Part shown: piece after piece, positions 25,662-33,406 of the stretch | Position numbering within the stretch: the first letter of the stretch is position 1 | How the letters are laid out: every line of letters begins with the position of its first letter | From: Burkholderia cepacia | Lineage (GTDB): Bacteria; Pseudomonadota; Gammaproteobacteria; Burkholderiales; Burkholderiaceae | Assembly (NCBI RefSeq): GCF_001718835.1 | Contig: NZ_CP013444.1 | Span: 248,001-312,000 of the forward strand | Length of the DNA: 64,000 nt | Direction of reading: 5' to 3' | Program-made: the position numbers and the translations under genes | Notes under the pieces: generated by a model | Seen by the model: the letters and a program-made list of their open reading frames with translations, nothing else | Databases searched by the model: none | Told to the model about the DNA's origin: nothing

Positions 25662-26906
25662 ATGCGCAAAACTTTATTGGCGTCCGCTGCGCTCCTCGCG
25701 TTAGGATGCAGCGGTTACGCGACGGCGAATCCATGCAGCAGCGATACCAGTTCGACATGCAGCCAAACAGCCGATGACGGATCGAACACCCTGACCAATA
25801 CGGTAGGCTCGACTCAAACCAGCAGCACCGGGTCCAACGCGAACGAAGTCTCCCCCGGCGCGAGCGTCTATCAGGATTCCTACAACACCACCAGGGTCGT
25901 CGCGCTCAGCAGGCTCGACGGCTACGTCTCCAACGTCCAGGTCTCGGGCGTCGGCAACCAGGCGGCCAACTCGGGTAGCGCGGCCGGCGGAAGCGGCGGT
26001 CGGGGCGGCTACGGGTATGGCTTCGGCGGCAGGGGCGGCACAGGCGGCAACGGCGGCGCAGGCGGTGCGGGCGGCAGCGGCGGCAGCGCGCAGAACGGCA
26101 GCGCGACGGCAGGCAACGCCAGCAACGGCAGCGCGACGGCCGGCACCGGCAACGGCGGCGGCGGCGGAAACGGCGGCGCATCCGGGGCCACCGGCGGGGG
26201 CGGCGGCTACGCCACGGCGGGCGGCGGCACAGGCTCGGGCACAGGCGGCGGCGCGGTCGCGGCTTCGATCGGCGTGGGCGGCCCCGGCAGGGGCAGCGGC
26301 GCCGGCTTGGGCGGCGGCGCGGGCACGGCCGATCCCGGTTCCGCGTGGGCCCGGAATCATGGCAGCGGAAGCGCGACGGCATCGACCGGCAGCGGCACCG
26401 GCACCGGGACGGGTACCGGCACGGGCAGCGGCAGCGGTACGGGCGGCGCAGGCTCGTCAGGCACGGCGACGGCTTCGGGCGGAGCAGGCTCGGGCACGGG
26501 CGGCCCCGGCACGTCCGCGGGCGGCACGGGCGGCGCGGCGACGGCCTCGGCGGGCAACGGCGCGGCAGGCGGCGCGGGCACGGGCGGTAGCGCGGCCAAC
26601 GGCGGCGCGTCGACGACGGCCAGCAACGGCAGCGCGACCGCAGGCAGCGGCGCGGTGGGTGCGACGGGCGCGGCGGGCGGCGCAGGCGGCACCGGCAACG
26701 GCGGCGTCGGTAACGGCGCGGTCGGCGGCGCGGGTGGCGCAGGCGGAGCGGTCGGGGTCAATGCGGGGACGTTCGACATGTCCAACGCAATGGCGAGCGT
26801 CGGTCAGTCCGCGGCGGGCATCATGATCGCCAACCAGAACAGCGGCATGGCGTCGTTCGTGCAGCAGGCCGTGACCGTGCAGGCGAACCTGACCGTCGGG
26901 CGTTAG
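25662..26906 (+). CDS. secreted Gly/Ala/Ser-rich fibre-like protein (possible amyloid subunit)
   Basis: A 414-residue protein with signal peptide MRKTLLASAALLALGCSGYA ending near ATANPC; a lipobox-like LGC is within it. Residues about 30-105 are ordinary, with GYVSNVQVSGVGNQAANSGS. Residues about 110-365 are low complexity: repeats of GG, GGAGG, NGSATAG and GTGTGTG. The last about 45 residues are ordered and Q/N-rich: ASVGQSAAGIMIANQNSG, then QQAVTVQANLTVGR. The strong AGGAGG and secreted neighbours (C39 peptidase, FapF-like barrel) suggest a Fap-like surface fibre. I know no close named relative; function is inference. Confidence 0.8.
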   Translation: MRKTLLASAALLALGCSGYATANPCSSDTSSTCSQTADDGSNTLTNTVGSTQTSSTGSNANEVSPGASVYQDSYNTTRVVALSRLDGYVSNVQVSGVGNQAANSGSAAGGSGGRGGYGYGFGGRGGTGGNGGAGGAGGSGGSAQNGSATAGNASNGSATAGTGNGGGGGNGGASGATGGGGGYATAGGGTGSGTGGGAVAASIGVGGPGRGSGAGLGGGAGTADPGSAWARNHGSGSATASTGSGTGTGTGTGTGSGSGTGGAGSSGTATASGGAGSGTGGPGTSAGGTGGAATASAGNGAAGGAGTGGSAANGGASTTASNGSATAGSGAVGATGAAGGAGGTGNGGVGNGAVGGAGGAGGAVGVNAGTFDMSNAMASVGQSAAGIMIANQNSGMASFVQQAVTVQANLTVGR

Positions 26907-26995
26907 AACGGCCGGCCAGCCCCGGCGAATCGTACGCAAGGCCGCAGGGGCAGTCGGTCCCGCGGCTCGCGTTCCTTCGCCGGACGGACGAGATG

Positions 26996-27041
26996 GCCGG
27001 CGACGGCGGGACGACCGGATGGCCGCCTCGCCGTCGCCGGC
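26996..27041 (+). terminator. perfect 13-bp inverted repeat after the Gly-rich gene
   Basis: GCCGGCGACGGCG and CGCCGTCGCCGGC pair perfectly over a 20-nt loop, 90 bp after the Gly-rich stop and 97 bp before the next start. No T run follows. It may be a partial terminator or RNA-stability hairpin that makes the fibre protein more abundant than the downstream gene products. Confidence 0.5.
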
Positions 27042-27137
27042 GTATTCCGGCCTGACGTCCGTCGATCGACGGTCACGCCGATTCCGCTCCCTGCGCGTCG
27101 GGTTCGAGCCAAACCGCGCAGGGCCGAGGAGACAGCC

Positions 27138-27593
27138 ATGCGAATCCGAAAGGCATTTTCGCTGATGCTATTGCCTGCGGTGCTGCTGCCGGGCCTGACG
27201 GCCCGTGCGGCGCCTGACGCGTCAGGAACCGGCGTGGATGCCGGGGCCAGCGCTGCGCCGACGCCAGCACCTTCCACACCGGTTGAACGCCCGGACAGTG
27301 GCGCAGCCGCTGCGGCAGCGACCGGCGCGCCGGCCGTGCACGACGACAGCCTCGGCGTCGCGATGACGCCCGACCAGCTCGACCAGCATCGGGGCGGCGA
27401 TGCGCTGATCGGGCAGAACTACCTGACCGGCGCGGTTTCCGACAACGTGGCGAACCGGGTGTCGACAGGCTCGAATTCGATTGCCGACGGCTCGTTCGCG
27501 AATTCGAGCGGATTGCCGACGGTCATCCAGAATACCGGCGCCAACGTGCTGATCCAGAACGCGACGGTGCTCAACGTGCGCTTCGGAAATTGA
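27138..27593 (+). CDS. small secreted protein with LDQHRGG motif, Fap-like cluster
   Basis: A 151-residue protein with a signal peptide ending near TARAAPDA. A Pro/Ala-rich stretch follows (about 40-70), then MTPDQLDQHRGGDALIGQNY. The C-terminus has the N-rich, beta-prone TVIQNTGANVLIQNATVLNV. The LxxxRGG motif is shared with the protein at 28298 (LDAMRGGF), and small secreted proteins with such motifs occur in Fap-type systems. The start follows GAGGAGA and the next gene begins 3 bp after its stop, so they are one operon. A cargo or minor fibre subunit is likely, by inference. Confidence 0.75.
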   Translation: MRIRKAFSLMLLPAVLLPGLTARAAPDASGTGVDAGASAAPTPAPSTPVERPDSGAAAAAATGAPAVHDDSLGVAMTPDQLDQHRGGDALIGQNYLTGAVSDNVANRVSTGSNSIADGSFANSSGLPTVIQNTGANVLIQNATVLNVRFGN

Positions 27594-27596
27594 GCG

Positions 27597-28289
27597 ATGA
27601 GACATTGCGCGGCAGTGTGGATGGCGGCGCTCGCGTGCGCGGCATCCGTCCCGGCAGCCCGGGCGGACGAGATGACCGTGGTCGATCCGGCCGGCGCCGG
27701 CTACGCGATGCACGTCACGAGTCTCAAGGAAGCGCGCTTCAGGCGGACGGTCAAGCAGCAGTACGACTTCAGTTGCGGGTCGGCCGCCGTCGCGACGCTG
27801 CTGACTTACCAGTACGGCTATCCGATGACCGAGCAGACCGCGTTCACCCAGATGTGGGAGAACGGCAATCAGGAGAAGATCCGCCGACAGGGATTCTCGC
27901 TGCTCGACATCCGGCGCTTTCTCGAAGCGCACGGTTTCGTCGCGGACGGCTACGAACTGCCGCTGCAGACGCTCGCGAAGACGCACACGCCGGCGATCGT
28001 GCTGATCACCGAGCACGGCTATCACCATTTCGTGGTCGTGAAGGGGCTGCGCAACGGGCGCGTGCTCGTCGGCGATCCGGCCACCGGCACGCGGCCGGTC
28101 TCGCTCGCGAGTTTCGAGCAGAAATGGGAAGACCACGTCATTTTCGTGATCCACAACAAGCCCGAGCTTGCGGTGTTCAACGACCCGCGCGACTGGCGCG
28201 TCGCGCCCAGCGCGCCGCTCTACACCGGCATCAACCGCGATGGCCTGTACAACGTCGTGATGCCGAAGCATGGACCGAGCGACTTTTGA
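27597..28289 (+). CDS. C39-family peptidase, FapD-like
   Basis: A 230-residue secreted or periplasmic protein. A signal peptide ends at PAARADEM. The cysteine-peptidase C39 domain has C60 in QQYDFSCGSAAVATLL with an upstream glutamine for the oxyanion hole, the histidine in YHHFVVVKG (143-144) and D160 in VGDPATG. C39 domains cut leader peptides in bacteriocin exporters; a stand-alone secreted copy is typical of FapD in the Fap amyloid system. It starts 3 bp after the previous gene and is followed by 28298 after 8 bp. It probably processes or licenses the fibre proteins of this cluster. Confidence 0.88.
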   Translation: MRHCAAVWMAALACAASVPAARADEMTVVDPAGAGYAMHVTSLKEARFRRTVKQQYDFSCGSAAVATLLTYQYGYPMTEQTAFTQMWENGNQEKIRRQGFSLLDIRRFLEAHGFVADGYELPLQTLAKTHTPAIVLITEHGYHHFVVVKGLRNGRVLVGDPATGTRPVSLASFEQKWEDHVIFVIHNKPELAVFNDPRDWRVAPSAPLYTGINRDGLYNVVMPKHGPSDF

Positions 28290-28297
28290 GGACCGTC

Positions 28298-28900
28298 ATG
28301 AGATCCGAGACCAGGAAGATCGCCGGCTTTGCCGCGATGGTGTGCGGCGGGATGGCGTCCATGGGCGCGGCGGCGATGCCGGACGGAACGCCGGCCGCGA
28401 CCGTCGAATGTGTCGTGCAGACGAGCGGGGCGGCGTCAGGGCTTCCGGCGTCCGGTCGCGCGCAGGATGAGCGGGACTGGCCGGCGGGCGGCGCGGTCGC
28501 GCTCAGCGACACGCGCCTCGACGCGATGCGCGGCGGCTTCGATCTGCCGGGCGGCCTGCAGGTCTCGTTCGGCATCTCGCGTGTCGCATTCGTGAACGGC
28601 AACCTGGTCACGACGACCAACTTCAACATTCCGGACGTCAGCCAGATCACCGCGCAGCAGGCGCAGGCGCTCGCGGCCGCGAACCTGGGCGCGCTGATCC
28701 AGGTCGGGCCCGGCAACGCCGCGCAGCCCGGCGCGCTGCCGGGGCTGACCGGCGCGGTGATCCAGAATACGTTGAGCAATCAGCACATTCAGGCGCTGAC
28801 CACGATCGATACGTCCGTCAACACGCTGTCGATGTTCAAGAACCTGAACATCATGTCGACGCTCAACAACGCGCTGACCGGCGTGCTGCCCGGCAGATGA
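28298..28900 (+). CDS. secreted protein with LDAMRGG motif, Fap-like cluster
   Basis: A 200-residue secreted protein with a signal peptide ending near GAAAMPDG. VALSDTRLDAMRGGFDLPGG carries the same LxxxRGG motif as 27138. Residues 85-200 are rich in N, Q, T and V (TTTNFNIPDVSQITAQQAQA, GAVIQNTLSNQHIQALTTID, NTLSMFKNLNIMSTLNN), the composition of FapE/FapB-type beta-solenoid fibre proteins. It is last in the plus-strand operon and convergent with the barrel gene, 22 bp between stops. A fibre component or assembly factor is inferred. Confidence 0.75.
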   Translation: MRSETRKIAGFAAMVCGGMASMGAAAMPDGTPAATVECVVQTSGAASGLPASGRAQDERDWPAGGAVALSDTRLDAMRGGFDLPGGLQVSFGISRVAFVNGNLVTTTNFNIPDVSQITAQQAQALAAANLGALIQVGPGNAAQPGALPGLTGAVIQNTLSNQHIQALTTIDTSVNTLSMFKNLNIMSTLNNALTGVLPGR

Positions 28901-28922
28901 GCGGGCAGACGCGCGTCCGGCG

Positions 28923-30299
28923 TCAGAACGCAATCGGCACGCGCAGCGTCATGGCCACGTCCGGTGTGTCGCGCGTGAGGCCTGCGCCGATCGACAGGTT
29001 CAGCGTGGTCTTCGGCGACAGCCGGTACGAGTAGCCGACCAGCAGCGTGCCGAGGATCACGCGCACCGAGCCCGGCACCGTCTGGCCGTTCTCCTTCGTG
29101 GGCAGCACGATGCTCTGGTCGTAGCCGAGGCTCACCGACGCCTTCTCGTTCAGCGCGAGGCCCATGCCGATGTTGAAGCCCCAGATGTCGCCGGGCTGCA
29201 CGCTGCCGACGAAGTCCTTCTGCCCGTTGCGGATCGTGAGGCTGAGGTTGTCGCGGCCGAAGCTGTGCAGATAGCTGACGTTGCCGAAGAACACCACCGG
29301 GTCGGACGGGAAGAGCCACGTGAGGCCCGGCTGGATCGCGTAGAAGCCGGAGCCGGTGGGCTGTTCGAGCGGCAGGCCGGTGCCGGTGGTGTTGCCGACG
29401 CAGCGCGTGACGCAGTCGGTGACGACGTCGAACGGGCTCTTGCCGGTGGCGGTCTTGAAGCGGAGCCAGCCGATGTAATAGAACTTGTCGGGGCCGCCGG
29501 TGTTGAACTGGTAGCGCAGCGTCATTTCGACGTCGCCGAGCCCCTTGCCGTGGCTGTTGAACGCGTTGTCCTGGGCGGACCCGGTGAAGATTTCGCGGCT
29601 GACCGTGTCGTTCGTCGAGTACACGTAGGGGATGCGGACTTCGACTTCCATCCGGTTGGTGATCCCGTAGCGCGCCGCGACCGCGGCCGTCAGCGTGGTC
29701 GTCTTGACTTCCCGCACGTCGACCAGGCCGATCAGCAGCGCCGGGATGATCGTGTAGCCGACGAGGGCGACGCGGTTCGACGACGAATAGCCGAACTGGA
29801 ACGACGGCTCGACGACGAACTTGTGCTTGGGCGTCAACACGCCGGGCTGATCGAAGATCGGCGCGACGGGCGGCGGCGCGGTGTCCGGCACGGGCGCCTG
29901 GCCGACCGGCTGGCTCGGCGCCGGGGTGGCCGCGGATTGCACGTTGCCGGGGCTGGGCTCAGGGCTGGGGGCGCCGGCTGTCATTGCGCCGCCGGTGCTT
30001 GCTGCGCCGGCGTCGGTTGGCGCCGTGCCGCCGGTGTCGCCGGGGCCCGCCCCACGTTTGGCCGCGAGTTCGCGATTGTCCAGCGCCCGGCTCAGGCGCG
30101 CGAGATTCGCCTCTTCATCGGCAAGCTTGCGCTTGAGCGCGTCCAGTTCCTTCAGGTGGTGGTCGACTTCCTGGCGCAGCGCGGAGATGTTCTCCTGCGT
30201 CGACTGGGCGTCGAGCGACTGCGCGTGCGCCTCGGCTTGAAAGAGCAGCACGCTGGCGTAGGTGATGGCACGGATGTGGCGAAATGGCATGCGCTTCAC
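28923..30299 (-). CDS. coiled-coil plus beta-barrel outer-membrane protein, FapF-like
   Basis: A 458-residue outer-membrane protein. A signal peptide ends at EAHAQSLD. A heptad-rich coiled coil follows at about 30-75 (ENISALRQEVDHHLKELDAL), then a Pro/Ala/Gly-rich linker to about 150, then a long array of amphipathic strands (about 160-458) ending with phenylalanine in TLRVPIAF. This is the layout of FapF, the trimeric export channel for Fap amyloid whose coiled coil gates the pore. It is convergent with the other cluster genes, whereas Pseudomonas fapF is co-directional. A related phenol-degradation-type barrel (MetA-like) is the alternative. Confidence 0.78.
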   Translation of the reverse strand: MKRMPFRHIRAITYASVLLFQAEAHAQSLDAQSTQENISALRQEVDHHLKELDALKRKLADEEANLARLSRALDNRELAAKRGAGPGDTGGTAPTDAGAASTGGAMTAGAPSPEPSPGNVQSAATPAPSQPVGQAPVPDTAPPPVAPIFDQPGVLTPKHKFVVEPSFQFGYSSSNRVALVGYTIIPALLIGLVDVREVKTTTLTAAVAARYGITNRMEVEVRIPYVYSTNDTVSREIFTGSAQDNAFNSHGKGLGDVEMTLRYQFNTGGPDKFYYIGWLRFKTATGKSPFDVVTDCVTRCVGNTTGTGLPLEQPTGSGFYAIQPGLTWLFPSDPVVFFGNVSYLHSFGRDNLSLTIRNGQKDFVGSVQPGDIWGFNIGMGLALNEKASVSLGYDQSIVLPTKENGQTVPGSVRVILGTLLVGYSYRLSPKTTLNLSIGAGLTRDTPDVAMTLRVPIAF

Positions 30300-30842
30300 G
30301 GTGCGTCTCCATGATCAGGCTTGCAGATTCACCCCAATGTGCATCGACGGCGGGCCAAAGGATGTCTCTCCGGCGGCGTCGATGCGCGTGCGATCGAGCG
30401 CAATGAAACTTCGGCAGCGAGGCCGCGCGCCGACGCAGGATTGTCATGTGCACAACATCACCACAACGTCAGTTGCCGCCGCCCGAACCACGCAGCAGCA
30501 GACTTCACGAGGCTAGTTCAGGCAGACTTCGAAAGCCAATCAGACAAACCCTTGATCGCGTGCGGCGGCGACACGGGCGCACCTGTTTCGCGGGGCTTTC
30601 CGTCAAAACCGCATGCATGTTTCGCGCCTGTGCGACGCGGGGCGCGCGTTGTTTTTGTGTGTGCGCCTGTCGTTCATCGGCTGACAACCGACACGTCGAC
30701 AAGCTTGCAGAGCAGGATCGCTGTCGCCGCCCGTTGCGTCGGTTTTCTGGCAGTATGTCGGCGCGCATGCATGCCGCACGGCCGGTTCGTGCCGGCATGC
30801 GCATACCATCGATCCCGACGCTACGTCGACCACCTTCGCCAG
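30300..30842. other. 543-bp gap between barrel gene and unknown gene
   Basis: Divergent promoters should lie here, but I see no gene, repeat or clear operator. Open frames crossing it lack ribosome sites or family features. Confidence 0.4.
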
Positions 30843-31559
30843 ATGAACTCCAACCCGAATGTGCCGCCAGGCCGACCGCTCCCCCGGACCACCGACAAGC
30901 GCATGCCGGTCGAGGATCTGCCGTATCCGCTCGGCGGCCGCCACGCCGACGACCCCGCCGACGACAACCGTCTTTACGGGTTGCTGGGCGACCTGGCCGT
31001 GTTCGAGCACATCGGGCTGCGTCCGAACATTCGCGCTCGCACCATCAGCGAGTGGCAGAGCCTCGGCGGACGTCTCAATGGAGAAATGTTCGCGGGATTG
31101 AAGAAGGTGTTCGGCTTGATCACCGAAATCGAAGAGGGGCCGATGGGCTCGCCGGCGTCGATGACGAACGACGCCGAATTCAACGGATTCGCGTCGTGGC
31201 AATGGGTCGCGTCGACCGACGACGATGCGCACTTCTTCATGTTCCGTTCGCGCGACGCCGAGTGGGCGGGCTTCCGGTGGCGCGGCGAATGCTTCCGTTT
31301 TCGCCTGGCGTCCCTGCTGGGCTTCGTCCTCGAGACGGGGATGCCTGCACGCGGCTCCGGTTATTTCCAGGTGTCGGCCGTGTGCGTGTTGCGCGACGAG
31401 CCGGGGCCCAACGCGTGGTTTCGCAATGTCGAGGCCGCGCACTTCGACTTAAGCGACGCGTGGACGGCCGAGGTCGCATTCGAATTGCTCAGCGTGCTGA
31501 CGCGCGTGGCGAATTTTCTGGGCAAGGCGTTGACGGCGAATCAGGTCGCCGATGCCTGA
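30843..31559 (+). CDS. conserved-looking protein of unknown function
   Basis: A 238-residue protein without signal peptide or membrane segment. The central part is aromatic and acidic: FNGFASWQWVASTDDDAHFF, FRSRDAEWAGFRWRGECFRF. I do not recognise the family. ATG 30843 was chosen because the longer frame upstream is of shadow composition. It is alone on this strand, between the Fap-like cluster and the GMC operon. A hairpin overlaps its stop codon. Confidence 0.65.
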   Translation: MNSNPNVPPGRPLPRTTDKRMPVEDLPYPLGGRHADDPADDNRLYGLLGDLAVFEHIGLRPNIRARTISEWQSLGGRLNGEMFAGLKKVFGLITEIEEGPMGSPASMTNDAEFNGFASWQWVASTDDDAHFFMFRSRDAEWAGFRWRGECFRFRLASLLGFVLETGMPARGSGYFQVSAVCVLRDEPGPNAWFRNVEAAHFDLSDAWTAEVAFELLSVLTRVANFLGKALTANQVADA

Positions 31560-31584
31560 GCGTACGCCAACCACCGTACGCTCA
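31557..31584 (+). terminator. perfect 10-bp hairpin overlapping a stop codon
   Basis: TGAGCGTACG and CGTACGCTCA pair perfectly over an 8-nt loop; the first three bases are the stop codon of the gene at 30843. No T run follows, and a possible ribosome site with ATG 31598 comes 14 nt later. Confidence 0.5.
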
Positions 31585-31597
31585 CCGTGGAGAACGC

Positions 31598-31723
31598 ATG
31601 CTGACCGCAAAAACCATACTGGATGACTTCGACCGCCATGGCCTGATCTGCAGCGATTCGATGCAACAGACCTTGCTTGCGCGCCACCTGCCTTTTGTCC
31701 TTTCGCCGCGCGCGGCCGCCGCG
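31598..31723 (+). other. possible 5' fragment of a lost gene
   Basis: A start with GTGGAG in front begins MLTAKTILDDFDRHGLICSD and continues LLARHLPFVL. This composition is unlike the usual GC-rich shadow frames. After about 40 codons it runs into the antisense of the GMC gene end (31724), where it has no protein-like character. It may be the head of a gene cut off when the two regions were joined, or a small protein. No family is recognised. Confidence 0.25.
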
Positions 31724-33391
31724 TCAGTGCGCAACGGTTTCACGCTCGCCGGTTCGTGCGTCGGCCGTTTCCTCGCGAAGCGCATCCGCCAGGATCAGAT
31801 CCGCGCCCTTTTCCGCGACCATCATCGTCGGCGCGTTGATGTTGCCCGACGTGATGTTCGGGAACACCGACGCATCGACGATCCGCAGCGCCTGCAGCCC
31901 GTGCACGCGCAGCGACGCATCGACCACCGACGTCGCCGCGTCCGGCCCCATCGCGCACGAGCCGCACAGGTGGTAGATCGAACCCGACTGCTCGCGGAAA
32001 TACTGCAGCATCGCTTCGTCGGAATCGACCTGCGGCCCCGGCGAGATTTCCTCGACGGTCATCGACTTCAGCGCAGGTGCGCGCATCAGCGCACGGATCA
32101 GCTTGCTGCCCTGCACGGCTTCGTCGAGATCCTTCTGCGTGGTGAGCGCGTTGATGTGGATCTTCGCGGCATCTTCCGCGCGGTTCGACGCGATCTCGAT
32201 CGTGCCGCGGCTCGTCGGCCGGCACGGGTTGAACGCGATCAGGAAGCCCGGGTAAGGCTCGGGCTTGATGCTCGCCCGGTCGCTCTTCGGAATCCGGTAC
32301 GACAGCGGGTTGAAGTAGAGCTGGAGGTTCGGCTCCTGCGCCTCGTGCGTGCCGCGGAAGAAGCCGCCGGCCTGGTTCACGCTCATCGCGAGCGGCCCGC
32401 GCTTCGTCAGCAGGTAGCGCAGCCCGATCTTCATCTTGCCGAGCAGCGTGCCCATCTCGTCGTTCAGCGTCGGCCGGTTCGCCTTGAAGTAGAAGCTCAC
32501 GCACAGGTGGTCCTGCAGGTTGCGGCCGACGGCCGGCAGCGCATGCACGAGCGGCACGCGCCGGCGCGCGAGCAGCGCCGGATCGCCGACGCCCGACAGC
32601 TGCAGCAGCTTCGGCGTATCGACCGCGCCGGCCGCGAGGATCACCTCGCGCGCGGCGACGAGCGTTTCGTCGCCGTGCTCGCCCGCGACGACCACGCCGG
32701 TCGCGCGCGTGCCGTCGAACGTCACGCGCCGCACGAGTGCGCCCGGGCGCAGCGTGAGGTTCGCGCGGCCCAGCGCGGGCCGCAGGTACGCGAAGCTGCT
32801 GGAGCAGCGTTCGCCGTTCTTCGTGTTCAGGTCGTAGATGCCTGCGCCTTCGAACTTCGCGCCGTTGAAGTCGTCGGTGCGCGGCAGGTTCAGTTCGCCG
32901 CAGCCCTTCAGGAACTCGTGGACGATCGGATGCACGTCGGCCTTCATCGACGTGATGTGGATCGGCCCCGTCGCGCCGTGGTGCTGCGGATCGGTCGCGC
33001 CGGCCGCGTGGGTTTCGAGCTTGCGGAAGTACGGCAGCACGTCGTCGTACGCCCAGCCCGGATTGCCGGCCGCCGCCCAGTCGTCATAGTCGCTGCGCTG
33101 GCCGCGCACGTAGACCATCGCGTTGATCGAGCCCGACCCGCCGACGACCTTGCCGCGCGGGCAGTACAGCTTGCGATCGGCGAGTTGCGCTTCGGGCTCG
33201 CTGTAGTACATCCAGTTGTAGCGGCGGTTGTAATAGGTCTTCGTGAAGCCGACCGGTACCTTGAACCAGAACGACGCGTCGCGTTCGCCCGCCTCGAGCA
33301 GCAGCACCGAGTGCCGGCCCGATTCGCTCAGGCGGTTCGCGAGGATGCAGCCGGCCGAGCCCGCGCCGACGATGATGTAGTCGTAGCTCAT
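31724..33391 (-). CDS. GMC-family FAD-dependent alcohol/choline dehydrogenase
   Basis: A 555-residue flavoenzyme. The N-terminal FAD fold is YDYIIVGAGSAGCILANRLS, with PRGKVVGGSGSINAMVYVRG typical of GMC enzymes and the second signature AAREVILAAGAVDTPKLLQL. The C-terminal catalytic region has YHLCGSCAMG and VVDASLRVHGLQALRIVDAS. It oxidises an alcohol to an aldehyde. Choline dehydrogenase is one member, but context (dehydratase, MFS carrier, aldehyde dehydrogenase) points to another alcohol. It lies 15 bp after the dehydratase gene on the same strand. Confidence 0.88.
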   Translation of the reverse strand: MSYDYIIVGAGSAGCILANRLSESGRHSVLLLEAGERDASFWFKVPVGFTKTYYNRRYNWMYYSEPEAQLADRKLYCPRGKVVGGSGSINAMVYVRGQRSDYDDWAAAGNPGWAYDDVLPYFRKLETHAAGATDPQHHGATGPIHITSMKADVHPIVHEFLKGCGELNLPRTDDFNGAKFEGAGIYDLNTKNGERCSSSFAYLRPALGRANLTLRPGALVRRVTFDGTRATGVVVAGEHGDETLVAAREVILAAGAVDTPKLLQLSGVGDPALLARRRVPLVHALPAVGRNLQDHLCVSFYFKANRPTLNDEMGTLLGKMKIGLRYLLTKRGPLAMSVNQAGGFFRGTHEAQEPNLQLYFNPLSYRIPKSDRASIKPEPYPGFLIAFNPCRPTSRGTIEIASNRAEDAAKIHINALTTQKDLDEAVQGSKLIRALMRAPALKSMTVEEISPGPQVDSDEAMLQYFREQSGSIYHLCGSCAMGPDAATSVVDASLRVHGLQALRIVDASVFPNITSGNINAPTMMVAEKGADLILADALREETADARTGERETVAH

Positions 33392-33406
33392 GTCTGTCCT
33401 TTGCGC

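Noticed and set aside
26000..26760. GGC-rich repeats considered as CRISPR or a DNA repeat array
   Set aside because: Repeats follow the codon frame of a secreted protein, vary in length and have no spacer pattern.
26357..26785. Pro/Ala/Val-rich frame antisense to the Gly-rich gene
   Set aside because: Complement of Gly/Ala codons always gives Pro/Ala-rich frames; no signal or domain.
31724..33391. GMC enzyme named as choline dehydrogenase BetA
   Set aside because: Family signatures fit the wider GMC group, and the neighbours are sugar-acid type genes, not betB/betI.
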